In this document: piece by piece, positions 10,736-20,131 of the stretch
How the letters are laid out: every line of letters begins with the position of its first letter
Position numbering within the stretch: the stretch's first letter is position 1
Assembly: GCA_001579985.1 (NCBI GenBank)
Contig: LRSR01013472.1
Location: 1-38,446 of the forward strand
Origin: Hypsibius dujardini
Lineage: Eukaryota > Tardigrada > Eutardigrada > Parachela > Hypsibiidae
Reading direction: 5' to 3'
Length of the DNA stretch: 38,446 nt
Made by a program: the position numbers and the translations under genes
Notes under the pieces: generated by a model
Database searches by the model: none
The model's input: the letters and a program-made list of their open reading frames with translations, nothing else
What the model was told of the DNA's origin: nothing

Positions 10736-12979
10736 TTGGCCGATCCTCGTTCGAAAGTCGTCCCTCCCAGGGCCGCAACCCAGTTCAAAGTCGGTCCCTC
10801 CGGAAACGCAACCTGTGTTGAAGTTGGGTCCTTAGGATCCGCACCTACCCACCCCAATATCGAAGGCGATACCTTCGGGGGCCCGGGTCTGCAGTTAATG
10901 CGGTCGGTGAAGGAGAAACGGACGAAATCACTCGCAGTCCCCCGGATCACAAAACCAGCTACGGACGAACTCACGGAACCAATTAACGATACTACCGGTC
11001 GTCGAACCCTTCGCTCCAAGGGGAGCGGGGTCACCCACGTTAGCCTCGCCGCACCGACTCGCACTCGAAATCTGCGCTCTACGACCGCCAAACCAGCGGC
11101 GCTCCCGATAACCCCAATCATTGCGGAACCGCCCATCTCACCGGCGAATTTCGGTCCAGAAGCGGAATCCGAATCCGATCGAACCCCCCAACGGTCGTCG
11201 AACCTCAGCCACCGACCAACTCGGAAATGTCTTCCAGCAATCGTCCCAATTCGACCCAGTATCGACGTCAGGAACAGCCGAATGGTATAGCCCCCAGGTC
11301 TACCACGCGTTCCCGACCGCGCAGCTGGCGCCTCCACCCGTGTCTCAGCCAGGCGTGCAGCCCCAGCTAGACGCGCAGCTCCGGATGGACGCGCGTCGCC
11401 TCAACCAGGAACAGCAGGGAGGGGCCGATATCATTCCCCAACTGCAGCAGTTCACCGATCAACGTCACCCGGAGGGCAGACAGCAGTCTCAACGTCCTCT
11501 GGAGGAACAGCTCCAGCAGGAAGACATCCGGGACCGGAATCGCCAAAATGTCGTGTCCCGCGATACGGATCACGATTCGGCCGATGCTAACAACGCAAAC
11601 GTCCAGCGGAATGACGTCCGAACGAGAACAGTCAAAATTCCCTGGTCTGTAAAGCGGATCAAGCCTTGATTATCCAACTTGATGGGGCCCGTCATCGGAG
11701 CCACCAAAACTCCGGTCTTATGGCTCGGATCACGGACACATAAACGCGGATGACTCACACGTCCAACAGCACAAAGCCCGGGACCGGAGCCGCCATAACT
11801 CCTTGTCCGGGGGGTTGAACCACGCTCCGGTCAACTTGGACGTCTCACAGGTCAGCCGTCCGGACTGGCAGCGGGTGGCCCAGCAGAACGCTCGGACTGT
11901 GGAAGAACTTCGATCACAGCTAACGGACCAGTCCAGGCTGTGCGCCCAAGAGGTGGCCGACATGCGGGCGTTAATTACGCGCCGCAGTGACTCAGCTCTC
12001 GGAGCACCGCAACCGGGTCAACAGTTCCAATTGCTCCAGCGGTCGCACGCCCAAGGGGCATCGAGCATGAATATCAACCAGCAGTTGGATCACCAGACGC
12101 GTGATCCGAGGGTCACGCCCTCACTGTTTGGACCATTCGTGACCTTCGCGGATCAGGTGGATTCCCAGGGGCGCCACTACGGTGGACACGAACAGACACA
12201 GCCGGTGTCTTTCCAGCGCCAGGTCACCCAGATTACGGCTCTGACGATGCTGGCACATGCAGCAACAACGTCCACTCAGCGTCATCTGCTTGGGGACGCC
12301 CGGCCAACGGTCGGATCTCGAGCCACTTAGGGCACCACAGTACTTGGCCCGCACGACAACACACCCGGCCGATCCGTCACTCCTCGTCCCTCAACCGGAG
12401 GAGTCCTGGCAGGTGAAAATCCTCCGTAATCAGGCGTTGAGGAAGGACCAGAAAATCAAGGAGTTGGAACGGATGCTGGAGCAGAAGCTGGCCGACGCGT
12501 CATGTCGGCCGGTGAAATTTGTGTCGTCGGCCAACAGCACCTTCCGGCCGGTGATTCCGAGTCATGTCGGAGACCAGGCGACGCAACAACAGCAAAGACC
12601 ATCGACACCGAGACTGGTGCTGGCCCCCCAGCCCAGTCACAGGGACGTCCAGGTGGGTCCCGTGCCGGCCAGACGACTAGGTTACGGCGAAATCGAAGGT
12701 CTCGATACATACGCCGGCCCGGACTGGGAGGGTTACGTCCCACCCAAGTTCACGTACGCTTTCGGCGACTTTTGCGAAAGAGCCTGCCAGGAGCGACCGT
12801 CCCGTCCCAAGGAACGTCCGGGGGAGACTACCCAACCAGACACCCCGGAGCATGATGGACGCTCGCGAACCCAGGTCGGGGCCACCGGGAAACTCGGTCA
12901 AGGACAAAACGGGTCAGGGATCACCCAGGCACCCCTGGCCACGGACCCACTTGTGGATCAGTGGAGCTACCCAACTCCC
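10736..12979 (+). pseudogene. Gag-like region, 5' part, frame-broken
   Basis: Coding potential is spread over several overlapping frames (10736-11290, 11121-11669, 11803-12330, 12257-12988), so the gene has lost frame several times. The products are rich in Gln, Pro, Arg and Thr. One block (around 11840-12000, RVAQQNARTVEELRSQLTDQ) and another (12410-12500, ALRKDQKIKELERMLEQKL) look like coiled coils. No zinc knuckle (CX2CX4HX4C) was seen. Position upstream of a capsid-like segment and pol supports a structural, gag-type role, but sequence recognition is weak. The frame is cut at its 3' end by the DNA transposon at 12982. Confidence 0.5.
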
Positions 12980-13362
12980 TACGGATAACTCTCAGACTGG
13001 ATTCCAGGCTGAACACTGTAATAAGCCTGTAAAGAGGCTGAAATCAGACTGTTTATAAGATGGATGCGCCCAGCCTGTCTTTTCGTTGTAATGTAGCCTA
13101 GAATACAGGCTATATTTTCGAAATTTTTCCGCCCCGTGCAAGACAGTTTGAAAGTTCCCAACTGACGCGGGAGGTTAGTTCCGTGTGCAGACCGCTTGGC
13201 TTGGTTTGAGACTTGGAATTCAGTTGAGACTTGTCTTGCTTCGCCTGGCGTTGAAAAAGTTAATCTGCTGTTTTTGTTCTCTTAAACATTCATGGACATC
13301 ATTTCATTTTGCGTAAATTGCGACCAATTAGTCTGTTATCGAATCATGTGAGTTTTAGTATT

Positions 13363-14035
13363 ATGAGACATCAGAGGATTTGTGTTTCCGTTTTGTTGTT
13401 GTTGCTGTGTGGAAGCTGGCTGGATCCAACGGTGACAACGTATCGCCTTTGCTTGCTCGGTATGTCAAGTTTCCACTTCAAATTTCAATCTTTAAATTGC
13501 TGATAAGATTTTAATCTTTAGATTGCCGATGCGGACACGCCGGCAGTGAAAGTGCAGATTGTGGAGCCGGGAAGCGCGAAAAGTGGCAAGGCTACGCAGG
13601 CGAAAGAGATTGTGAGGACGCTGTCGACCTCGAATAATCTTTTAGGTTCGTGTGAGGAGTTATTGATTGATCAGTTGATCGACAAGTTCTTACTGGTGAT
13701 TTTTGGAGTGTGCTTGGTTGGTTGATTGATCGGTTGATTGATGAGTTTGTACTAGTGATTTTGAATTGTGCTTGGTTAGTCGATTGATCGGTTGATTGAC
13801 GAGTTTGTACTGGTGATTTCTGTATTGTTTGGCTGGTTGATTGATCGGTCGATTTTCGGATTGTGCTTGGTTGGTTGATTGACTGCTATTTTCAGCAGAG
13901 GTTTCGGATTCAGTGCTTGTAAAGAAACGTGCTTTTTGTGTTTTTTTTACAGATCGCTCTGCAAGCCTACAACAGAAATGGGATCTCATATCTCTTCCGC
14001 TTAACTTCCCAAACTTTGCCACCCTACCGCTTTAG
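13363..14035 (+). CDS. Possible small secreted protein, three exons, inside the DNA transposon
   Basis: A start codon at 13363 opens a classic signal peptide (RICVSVLLLLLCGSWL). Using a GTGACA donor after 13431, exon 2 at 13522-13645 (acceptor AATCTTTAG, then IADADTPAVKVQIVEPG) and exon 3 at 13953-14035 (acceptor after an eight-T tract, then RSASLQQKWDLISLPL and TAG), the phases agree and predict 91 residues. The first donor is weak; a stronger one (GTATGT at 13460) would instead put exon 2 in another frame and give a Cys-containing 70-residue product ending at 13637. I do not recognise the protein. It may be a host gene fragment captured by the transposon, or a chance arrangement. Confidence 0.35.
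13655..13890 (+). repeat. Minisatellite in transposon intron, about 58-bp period
   Basis: Roughly three to four imperfect copies of a unit containing GTGCTTGGTTGGTTGATTG, GATCGGTTGATTGA and GAGTTTGTACTRGTGATTT occur in tandem between the predicted second and third exons. Confidence 0.8.
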
Positions 14036-14428
14036 CTCGAATCTTGATCTAATATGTTGGCACTGTTGGTTTAATTCTTTTGTTTTCAATTTGAATGTGG
14101 CCTGGGCGAATTACCGGAAATTAATCGATCATTTTCATTGGTCTATAAAAGACACGCCCATAGGGCAACGCAATTTTTAATTGGTCGAATCGCTGAAAAC
14201 AACAGGGTGGAAACCAGCTTGGCATAGGGCCGACCCGTGCTAAATTCGCATAGGGACCCAGGCTGTATCCAGCCTGCCTTCCAGCCAGGTCAGTCAGTGT
14301 CGTATATAAGCTGGAAGTCATGGAACATTCCAGTCTCTTCATTCAGCTATTTTGACTGGATTCCAGCCTGTTTTAAAATAGTCAAAATAGGCTGCATCTA
14401 GGCCGGAACCAGTCAAGAGTTATCCGTA

Positions 14429-15545
14429 GGGCTGTTCACATCGATGCGATGCTCGAAGCAGCGGCGTCCAACCCCAGGGGGACCCGAGCCATAGCCATCG
14501 CGTATCAGGAGGGTAAGGACCAGTCGACTGCTCAACAGGCCTCCGGCCGGGACACGGCTCAGATGGCGGCCCCGGCAGCTATATCGACGGGTACCACGTC
14601 CAAAACATATGGCGGATTACCAAACCAACAACAGTCAGGCCAAGGAGCGGGAGATCCGCCGCAGGGCGGAAACGGCCAACCGCCGTGGAGCGGTTGGCCG
14701 TTTCCGCTCAGCAGTCTATGCTTGGTCTTCCAAATCAGACGATGTCGGTCCGCAACCATGGGTACCAACGCCGGCCGTGATTGGAGGACAACAGCCGGCC
14801 GCGCCGGCACCGACCGTGCATATCCAACCGGATGCGTAGTCCGTCCCGCAATACGGGATAGCACCGCAACCGGCCCAACAGATGCAGGGAGGAGTGCCTA
14901 GTAGTGGGGTGGGGCCATACGGATCACCCTACGGGGCCATCCCGCAATACGGATTCCAGGTCGAGTCAACTTGGCAGTACCCAACGATGGTAGCGGATAC
15001 CACCCGGTACAGCAACATGCCGATAGGCATGGGCTCGACGCAACGACGATCCGCCAGCGGATGGCACAGCAGGTGGCGGCGGACCCGAACATGCAGAAGT
15101 TCTACGCTATGAAGATGGACCCGATTACGGTCCGGCCCTTCAACCCGGAAAGCGGCAAGTTCATCGTATTTTGGCCGTCCTTCATCCGGATGGGTTGCTG
15201 CAGAGGCTGGACCCGAGAGGACCAGTACATCGACGCCCTGCCACAGTTCATGGAGGGCACGGCTCTGAAGTTCGTCAATCGATTTCTTGAGCAGGACCTC
15301 GCCCGTCGGTTGCCGTTGTCTTACTACGAGGGTCGACTGGCGCAGGAGTACCGGACTAACCTTATCGACAAAATCAAGAAGTCGAAATCGAAACTGGAGG
15401 CATTCCGGCTACAGCCGAACATGAAACCATTTCAGTTGTTCAACGAAATGGAATCCCTCATCCTGGTATTTGCGCCCGGAATGGATGACTGATCCAAGAT
15501 CGATCATCTCAAACGGACCCTCATCGACATTCCCGGTCTCACAAG
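14429..15545 (+). pseudogene. Gag-like region, 3' part with capsid-like segment
   Basis: After a Gln/Pro/Gly-rich stretch spread over frames with an in-frame TAG near 14837, the frame from 14971 to 15492 encodes a segment resembling the retrotransposon gag capsid: RPFNPESGKFIVFWPSF, GWTREDQYIDALPQFMEG, ALKFVNRFLEQD and LAQEYRTNLIDKI, followed by FQLFNEMESLIL. This is the pattern of a Ty3-type capsid N-terminal region (a hydrophobic core with a conserved mid-domain LP..L.G motif). A TGA at 15490 interrupts an otherwise continuing frame (SKIDHLKRTLIDIPGL). The nested transposon separates it from the 5' gag part. The match is by eye. Confidence 0.55.
14666..14707 (+). repeat. Perfect 18-bp inverted repeat, 6-nt loop
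   Basis: The arm GCGGAAACGGCCAACCGC is followed by CGTGGA and then its exact reverse complement. It lies in the gag-like region where the apparent coding frame changes. Confidence 0.95.
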
Positions 15546-15572
15546 TAAGTTTCAGTATCGACCGTTCAACTC

Positions 15573-16247
15573 GTGTACTTGCTCATTCAGTATCCAAATG
15601 ATTACATACCAAGGGAAGAAGAATACCGAACGCTGCGGGATCGGTTGATGACGGCCGACGTGATCAAGACAAGAGGGTGTTACCTCGTCGTGTCCCGGCA
15701 AACCCAAAGCTGCACGATTGCATGGACGGATCGTCAGGATTGGACATACTTGCAGATGAAGGTAGCGCAAGCGGACCTCGATTATCTCTTGATGGAAGAA
15801 TGCGAGAAGGTCGCCGTCGTGAACGACTGTGAAATTGAAGTTGGCAAGATGCCGCCTGAACACCCCAACTGGATAGTGTGTTACACGATCAGCAGCCACG
15901 GGTGGAACCACGACTCCTGGACCACGCGGGCCGAGCTCAGGGAAAAAAATTGCGACTTGCCGGACGATGAGTTTTGGCCGTTATCATTGAGACCCCCTCA
16001 AAACACGGAAACAATGAGACCCAACACCGGAAAGGATCAGTCGGATCCAGATGGTGATGCCGGGAGTGACCGGCCGGATACCGAGTCCGCGGGCCCGGAA
16101 ACAACATCAGCCTGGGAACAAACTGGAACTCCCAGATGGAGACGCCGCGGCGGCATCTTCGGCCAGCGCACGAGGCCACGGTCGTCAATACAAGCAAATA
16201 CGACGAGCCCTACAGCCACCGCCACGAGCGTGGACGAGGCCCGGTAG
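15573..16247 (+). CDS. Unrecognised element ORF between gag and OTU-like domain
   Basis: An open frame of 224 codons from a possible start at 15573. Its first 130 residues look globular (DRQDWTYLQMKVAQADLDYL, VVNDCEIEVGKMPPEHPNW, YTISSHGWNHDSW) and its last 90 are acidic then Arg/Ser/Thr-rich. No family is recognised. It follows the capsid-like region after a frame break and overlaps the next ORF in another frame from 16051, so it may be the C-terminal continuation of a gag polyprotein. Confidence 0.4.
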   Translation: MYLLIQYPNDYIPREEEYRTLRDRLMTADVIKTRGCYLVVSRQTQSCTIAWTDRQDWTYLQMKVAQADLDYLLMEECEKVAVVNDCEIEVGKMPPEHPNWIVCYTISSHGWNHDSWTTRAELREKNCDLPDDEFWPLSLRPPQNTETMRPNTGKDQSDPDGDAGSDRPDTESAGPETTSAWEQTGTPRWRRRGGIFGQRTRPRSSIQANTTSPTATATSVDEAR

Positions 16248-17646
16248 AGGGATACTCAAGATCACGCACCAAGTCCCACAACCGGACCGGAAACAAAGTC
16301 GACTGCATCAATACAGGTTCCTTCCGATGAAGGCTACGGAGTATACCGAGTTGAACGCGGTACTCCCCGAAGAGAAGAACTGCCCGGCTTACGACAGCCT
16401 GTTTTGGGCCATGTCAGACGCCATGCGTTGCCCGATAGACGACTATTGGCCGGACGTACCAGCAGCCTGCACACATTATCGCAACGACGCCATGACGGAC
16501 GCACAGTGGCTCAGGGACAGGGTATCGGAATACCTGATAAGTCATCCGGACGAGGTCCGCTCCACTGGTAAACATTACCTCCAGGCCAGGGACAAACTTC
16601 AGAAGCAGGGTATCAAGGACCCGGGCCATCGAGTCACAGAGTTGGGCGCGTGGTTGGATCGGTTGAAGGAGTTGAAAAGACCGGATTACCAACCCGGACG
16701 AGACGAACTCCAGGTACTCGCAATCATCCTAGAGTCCCCCATCTACGTCCCTGGAGAGGGACGGATCGACTATTACAGGCCAACCCCGGAGTCCGAAGAC
16801 TGGGGTTGGGAACAACAGATCCACCTTATGGCCACATCGGATGGACGGTACCGGTACCTATACAAAGTCGTGCGGGGGATCACCCGGGACGGAACAACGA
16901 TCATCAAGAGACGCTTGGTTCATTACATGGAACCCACCGGGGACACGTCCGGAGGCATCGGGTCGTTGTCCGGAATGAATCCGGCGCAGGACATTCACCC
17001 CTGCCAACGACGGTCGTTTGACCCGGATGAACACTACGGAGCGTGGACGGGACGTGTCACGCCCGACGGGGATGACGCCACCGCTACTTGGCCATACTGG
17101 AGAGGGGGCACAACCGTGCGCGACTATGAGAGCGTGAGCCGGTTGAAGTGGGGTGAACACGTTCTTGCACAGGACTCAACGGATCGTGACGTCATACATG
17201 TAAGAACCTTACCAATCATAGACCTCAACGCCCAGCAGGAGGCCCCATGTGCGTCAGCAGAAACCGCGACCGAATCCGATCCGGACGACGCGGACGGCGA
17301 CTCCATGAGGAATTATCGGGCGGGTCTCGCAGAGGATTTTTTGGAAATCTGTGGAGTGGGGGACGTGTCGGGTAAGACACACTATCCGAGTTCCACGGAG
17401 TTGTCGGATTCGGACACGTCTCCGGACGAGTCAGAAGACCAACCCAAGCAGGACACGGAGTCCGACAGCGAGTCATCGGGCTCGGACGAACCGATCAAAA
17501 TTGAAGAATGCGAAAATATGGAACAGACATGGATGGCAGCGATCGACCGACTGCTGTCGTCTTGGGAGTGTGACGCTCCAGTCATGGAGCCCCGGCCGGC
17601 AACACCAGCCTACGGACTTACGGAACGAGGGTCGGACCACCAATGA
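16051..17646 (+). CDS. OTU-like domain ORF of the retroelement
   Basis: The longest intact ORF of the 5' half (531 codons, probably meaningful from about 16250). Residues near 16365-16745 follow the layout of OTU cysteine proteases: YDSLFWAMSDAM at the position of the usual D-G-x-C-L-F-x-A motif, a helical stretch (LRDRVSEYLISHPDEV), then DELQVLAIILESPIYV, like the E-L-x-A-L-A-x-L-x-x-x-I-x-V motif, and after 65 more residues QIHLMATSDGRYRYLYKV where a catalytic His-Tyr would be expected. The nucleophile position reads Ser and the His position reads Arg/Tyr, so activity is doubtful. The last 100 residues are acidic and Ser-rich. OTU domains are known in some LTR retrotransposons; the assignment here is by motif layout only. 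Confidence 0.5.
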   Translation: MVMPGVTGRIPSPRARKQHQPGNKLELPDGDAAAASSASARGHGRQYKQIRRALQPPPRAWTRPGRGILKITHQVPQPDRKQSRLHQYRFLPMKATEYTELNAVLPEEKNCPAYDSLFWAMSDAMRCPIDDYWPDVPAACTHYRNDAMTDAQWLRDRVSEYLISHPDEVRSTGKHYLQARDKLQKQGIKDPGHRVTELGAWLDRLKELKRPDYQPGRDELQVLAIILESPIYVPGEGRIDYYRPTPESEDWGWEQQIHLMATSDGRYRYLYKVVRGITRDGTTIIKRRLVHYMEPTGDTSGGIGSLSGMNPAQDIHPCQRRSFDPDEHYGAWTGRVTPDGDDATATWPYWRGGTTVRDYESVSRLKWGEHVLAQDSTDRDVIHVRTLPIIDLNAQQEAPCASAETATESDPDDADGDSMRNYRAGLAEDFLEICGVGDVSGKTHYPSSTELSDSDTSPDESEDQPKQDTESDSESSGSDEPIKIEECENMEQTWMAAIDRLLSSWECDAPVMEPRPATPAYGLTERGSDHQ

Positions 17647-18147
17647 GAAACGATCCAGGATTGGAGCCGGAGGCATAGTTCAGCAGTAAATGGCTGATCT
17701 TGGAATACTGCATTCAAAGACCACGGCGGATGGTGAGAACCCGACGTAACCGGACGTTGCAGTATCACGCCCGGATTGGTCGGATGGACTGGGCCAAGGC
17801 GGTTCCTGTAGGCGAAGCACCCGCCGATTTGATCCCACACGGGTACGGTCCGCTCGGCCACGCAACACGAGACGGACCCCACCGGAACCGTTGGCGATGC
17901 CCGTCCTACTCCTCGAATCGCAGGTATCCACAAGAAGAGCGATGCAACTTCAGGTGGTGTTCGAATCGGGTGAGCAACTGGCTGCAACGGAATGGTATGC
18001 TCAAATCGAAATGGACCAGGGAGTACTGGACACGACGGTACAAACGTGCGTCGGATAGACAGCAAGAAGGAATGAACGGTTGGTGGGAGTTCGCACAGAA
18101 AAAACGTGTGGAACGACGTGTACACAATCCGGATCCAGTGGACATGA
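17647..18147 (+). other. Frame-broken element segment between OTU-like ORF and next open frame
   Basis: A short ATG ORF at 17690 stops after 14 codons. Two other frames are open over part of the interval, one encoding PVLLLESQVSTRRAMQLQVV near 17900. No protease motif (DTG/DSG) was seen. Probably decayed polyprotein coding sequence. Confidence 0.35.
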
Positions 18148-19026
18148 CAAATCAGCTCAACTGCAAACCAGGATCCAGCTCCAGAAAAAGGGTCGGCCCC
18201 AACAAGACTTCAAAATCCGGAAATCCTTGAAGTCACGGATCTGGAAAGCGAAAAGAGTGGCGTCGCCGTCGGGGCGGGCTCAGTTTGTACCTGGTCAGGC
18301 AGATGGAGCGTTCCTGGGCGTTCCGTTCCCACGGAACCGGATGCGGTACCGACAGAACTGAACACGGCCCGAGTAACGTCGGAAACAATTCCGACAAAAC
18401 CGGAAGCTGTTCTGGGCGTGACCGGGGCCAATCCGACCGAACCCGGATTCGAACGAAAATGCGCGCTGAGGTCACCCGAGGGAAGTCAACCCCGTGCTGT
18501 CGGAGTCAAGACAAAACACCAAAGGGTGCGGGGGGAGCCCACTGGGATCACTCCAACCGAACCCGGACACGATCGGAAAAAAGTGTCAAGGTTACCCAAT
18601 CTCGCCCCATCTTCATTGTACGTGGACAGGACGAAAGGAAGATTGACGGTGTGGCATCGGCTCCGCGTGACTGATATTAAGGCCAAACACCGAGAGCTGT
18701 GGAAGGAGTCCGATGAGATCCCGTCACCAGCCGGACCCCACACTTATGATCCGAACAGAAAACCGTCATCGTCCAGCATGCCCCGGCAGGGCCAGAAACG
18801 GACGCGCCCGACTTCAACAGTGTCGTTCAACGAAATCGACGTGCCCACAATCGCGATTCCGGAGAAGGTCAGGGCGGATCATGATGAAGCCGTCCAGCAG
18901 TGGGAGGAATATTACAACCAGAATCCACCGGATCACACCATTCTAGATCGGAATCCGCGGTTGGAGTACCGGAGCTGGGCCCCGATCGAACTGGAGACCA
19001 AGCCCCGATCGAACTGGAGATGTTAA
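18148..19026 (+). CDS. Open frame with PTEP-type repeats, upstream of pol
   Basis: This frame is open stop-to-stop for about 293 codons but has no obvious ATG near its 5' end, so it probably formed part of a longer polyprotein. It includes an imperfect repeat of the tetrapeptide PTEP and variants (VPTEP, VPTEL, IPTKP, NPTEPG, TPTEPG) over residues encoded by 18325-18575, then a basic/Ser-rich segment and a possibly structured C-terminus (RADHDEAVQQWEEYY). An aspartic protease would be expected in this position but its motif is not visible. The next coding frame starts after a shift near 19030. Confidence 0.4.
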   Translation, partial: QISSTANQDPAPEKGSAPTRLQNPEILEVTDLESEKSGVAVGAGSVCTWSGRWSVPGRSVPTEPDAVPTELNTARVTSETIPTKPEAVLGVTGANPTEPGFERKCALRSPEGSQPRAVGVKTKHQRVRGEPTGITPTEPGHDRKKVSRLPNLAPSSLYVDRTKGRLTVWHRLRVTDIKAKHRELWKESDEIPSPAGPHTYDPNRKPSSSSMPRQGQKRTRPTSTVSFNEIDVPTIAIPEKVRADHDEAVQQWEEYYNQNPPDHTILDRNPRLEYRSWAPIELETKPRSNWRC

Positions 19027-19186
19027 GCAAGCACCGTACGAGGCTCGGAGGGTGGCAGTCCGTGCTCCGGATGACTTTCGAGTTCTGGACGGCCCATGCA
19101 TCATTGAAACGAGGATCCTGCAGCCGAACACACCCGGCCGCAAGTGAAAATGCAGATCAACCGTCAAACGATCAAAGATCGGTCGG

Positions 19187-20131
19187 ATGGAACAAGTTCA
19201 AGATCCAACGACGGGTGAATGGTACGACGCCAAGTCTCACGGGGTCATACCTGAGGAGGCGGTGTTCGCGCCCGAGATCATCAACGTCCGAAGGTCAGAC
19301 AAGCACAATTACTGGTGGGACTGGACGAAGGAAGAAAAAGAATGGTGTCGGGATGACGGACGGCTTATAGCCCCGAACATCATGGCGGAAATCGTCAATC
19401 AACGCACCTGGATACGGTTGGAAAACCATTCTCCGAACCGGGTTCACATCCTAAAGGGAAAACCGATTGGAATGATCCAACGTATCGGTACCCAGGAGAA
19501 AGCGGATCTGATCGGATCAATGCTCACCGTCGAGTCAGTGCTCGGGAAAAGCTCGGGTTACGAATTCATCAGGGATCCGACTCCGGAACAGGTGACGAAA
19601 TTTCAGGCAAAATATCGCAAAATGGTGCTGGACGTCTTTCGAGAGCTCTTTGAGGAGGACACTCCGGAGGCATCATGTGCGTCGGCAGAACCCAAAAATC
19701 ACAAGCCAGGCGACTCAGACGAACAGCCCGTTAGCGCCCGGCCTCTCCCAGACGAGGAACCAAGAGAGGGCCCACGCTGGGACAACTTCGTGAAGGAAAT
19801 GGCGTCCGCAACTTGGAACCCGAAGCTCATGGAGGAACAACGGGAGAGAGTGTTATTACTCTTTTGGCGATTTAACAAACGCTTCCCGATGCCGGATCAT
19901 AAATTTGTCGGCGGACGGGTGCCATTCCAACTTGAGCTCAACTTGATCCCAGGGGCTCAACCGGTCAGACTCCCACCGACCCGGTGCAGTCTGGCGAAAC
20001 AACAATTGGTAGACGCACACGTCGCCAAGTTACTCGCAGACGGCGTGATCCAGAAATCCGAGAGCCCGTGGTCGGCAAATATCACGATCGCGAAGAAGAA
20101 GGGTGTGCCCGAGGGCAGGCCTTTGCATTAA
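19187..20131 (+). pseudogene. Pol N-terminal part: pre-RT region and RT fingers
   Basis: The first 120 residues include RTWIRLENHSPNRVHILKG, a Val-Asn-rich pattern often found between protease and RT in Ty3/Gypsy pol. Near 19930-20100 the standard RT opening appears: a Pro-rich approach (PVRLPPTRCSLAKQ), then VAKLLADGVIQKSESPWSAN. The frame ends at 20131 inside the RT; the conserved Asn-Phe-Arg-Arg-Leu-Asn motif that should follow continues in a neighbouring frame from about 20120. A small indel near 20125 has thus split the enzyme. Upstream of 19187 the same frame is open from about 19030 except for one stop at 19144. Confidence 0.8.

Larger units (their letters stand above)
12982..14426. 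mobile_element. TA-flanked DNA transposon nested in gag region
   Basis: The ends are inverted repeats starting CGGATAACTCT on both sides and remaining similar for about 30 bases (CTGGATTCCAGGCT on the left, CTGGTTCCGGCCT on the right). A TA lies immediately outside each end (12980-12981 and 14427-14428), the target duplication typical of Tc1/mariner-like elements. Several AGCCTG/CAGGCT hexamers cluster near both ends, as subterminal repeats often do. The gag-like sequence resumes directly after the right TA. No transposase ORF is visible, so it would be non-autonomous. The interior carries a possible spliced gene (13363-14035). Confidence 0.8.

Noticed and set aside
10723-11337. A 204-codon minus-strand ORF
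   Set aside because: It is antisense to the gag-like frames, Arg/Gly-rich and explained by the GC-rich composition; other minus-strand ORFs in the element look the same.
15544-15590. GTAAGT...TTCAG segment of 47 nt looking like an intron in the gag region
   Set aside because: Removing it does not join the open frames on either side, and the length is below that of the host introns seen here.
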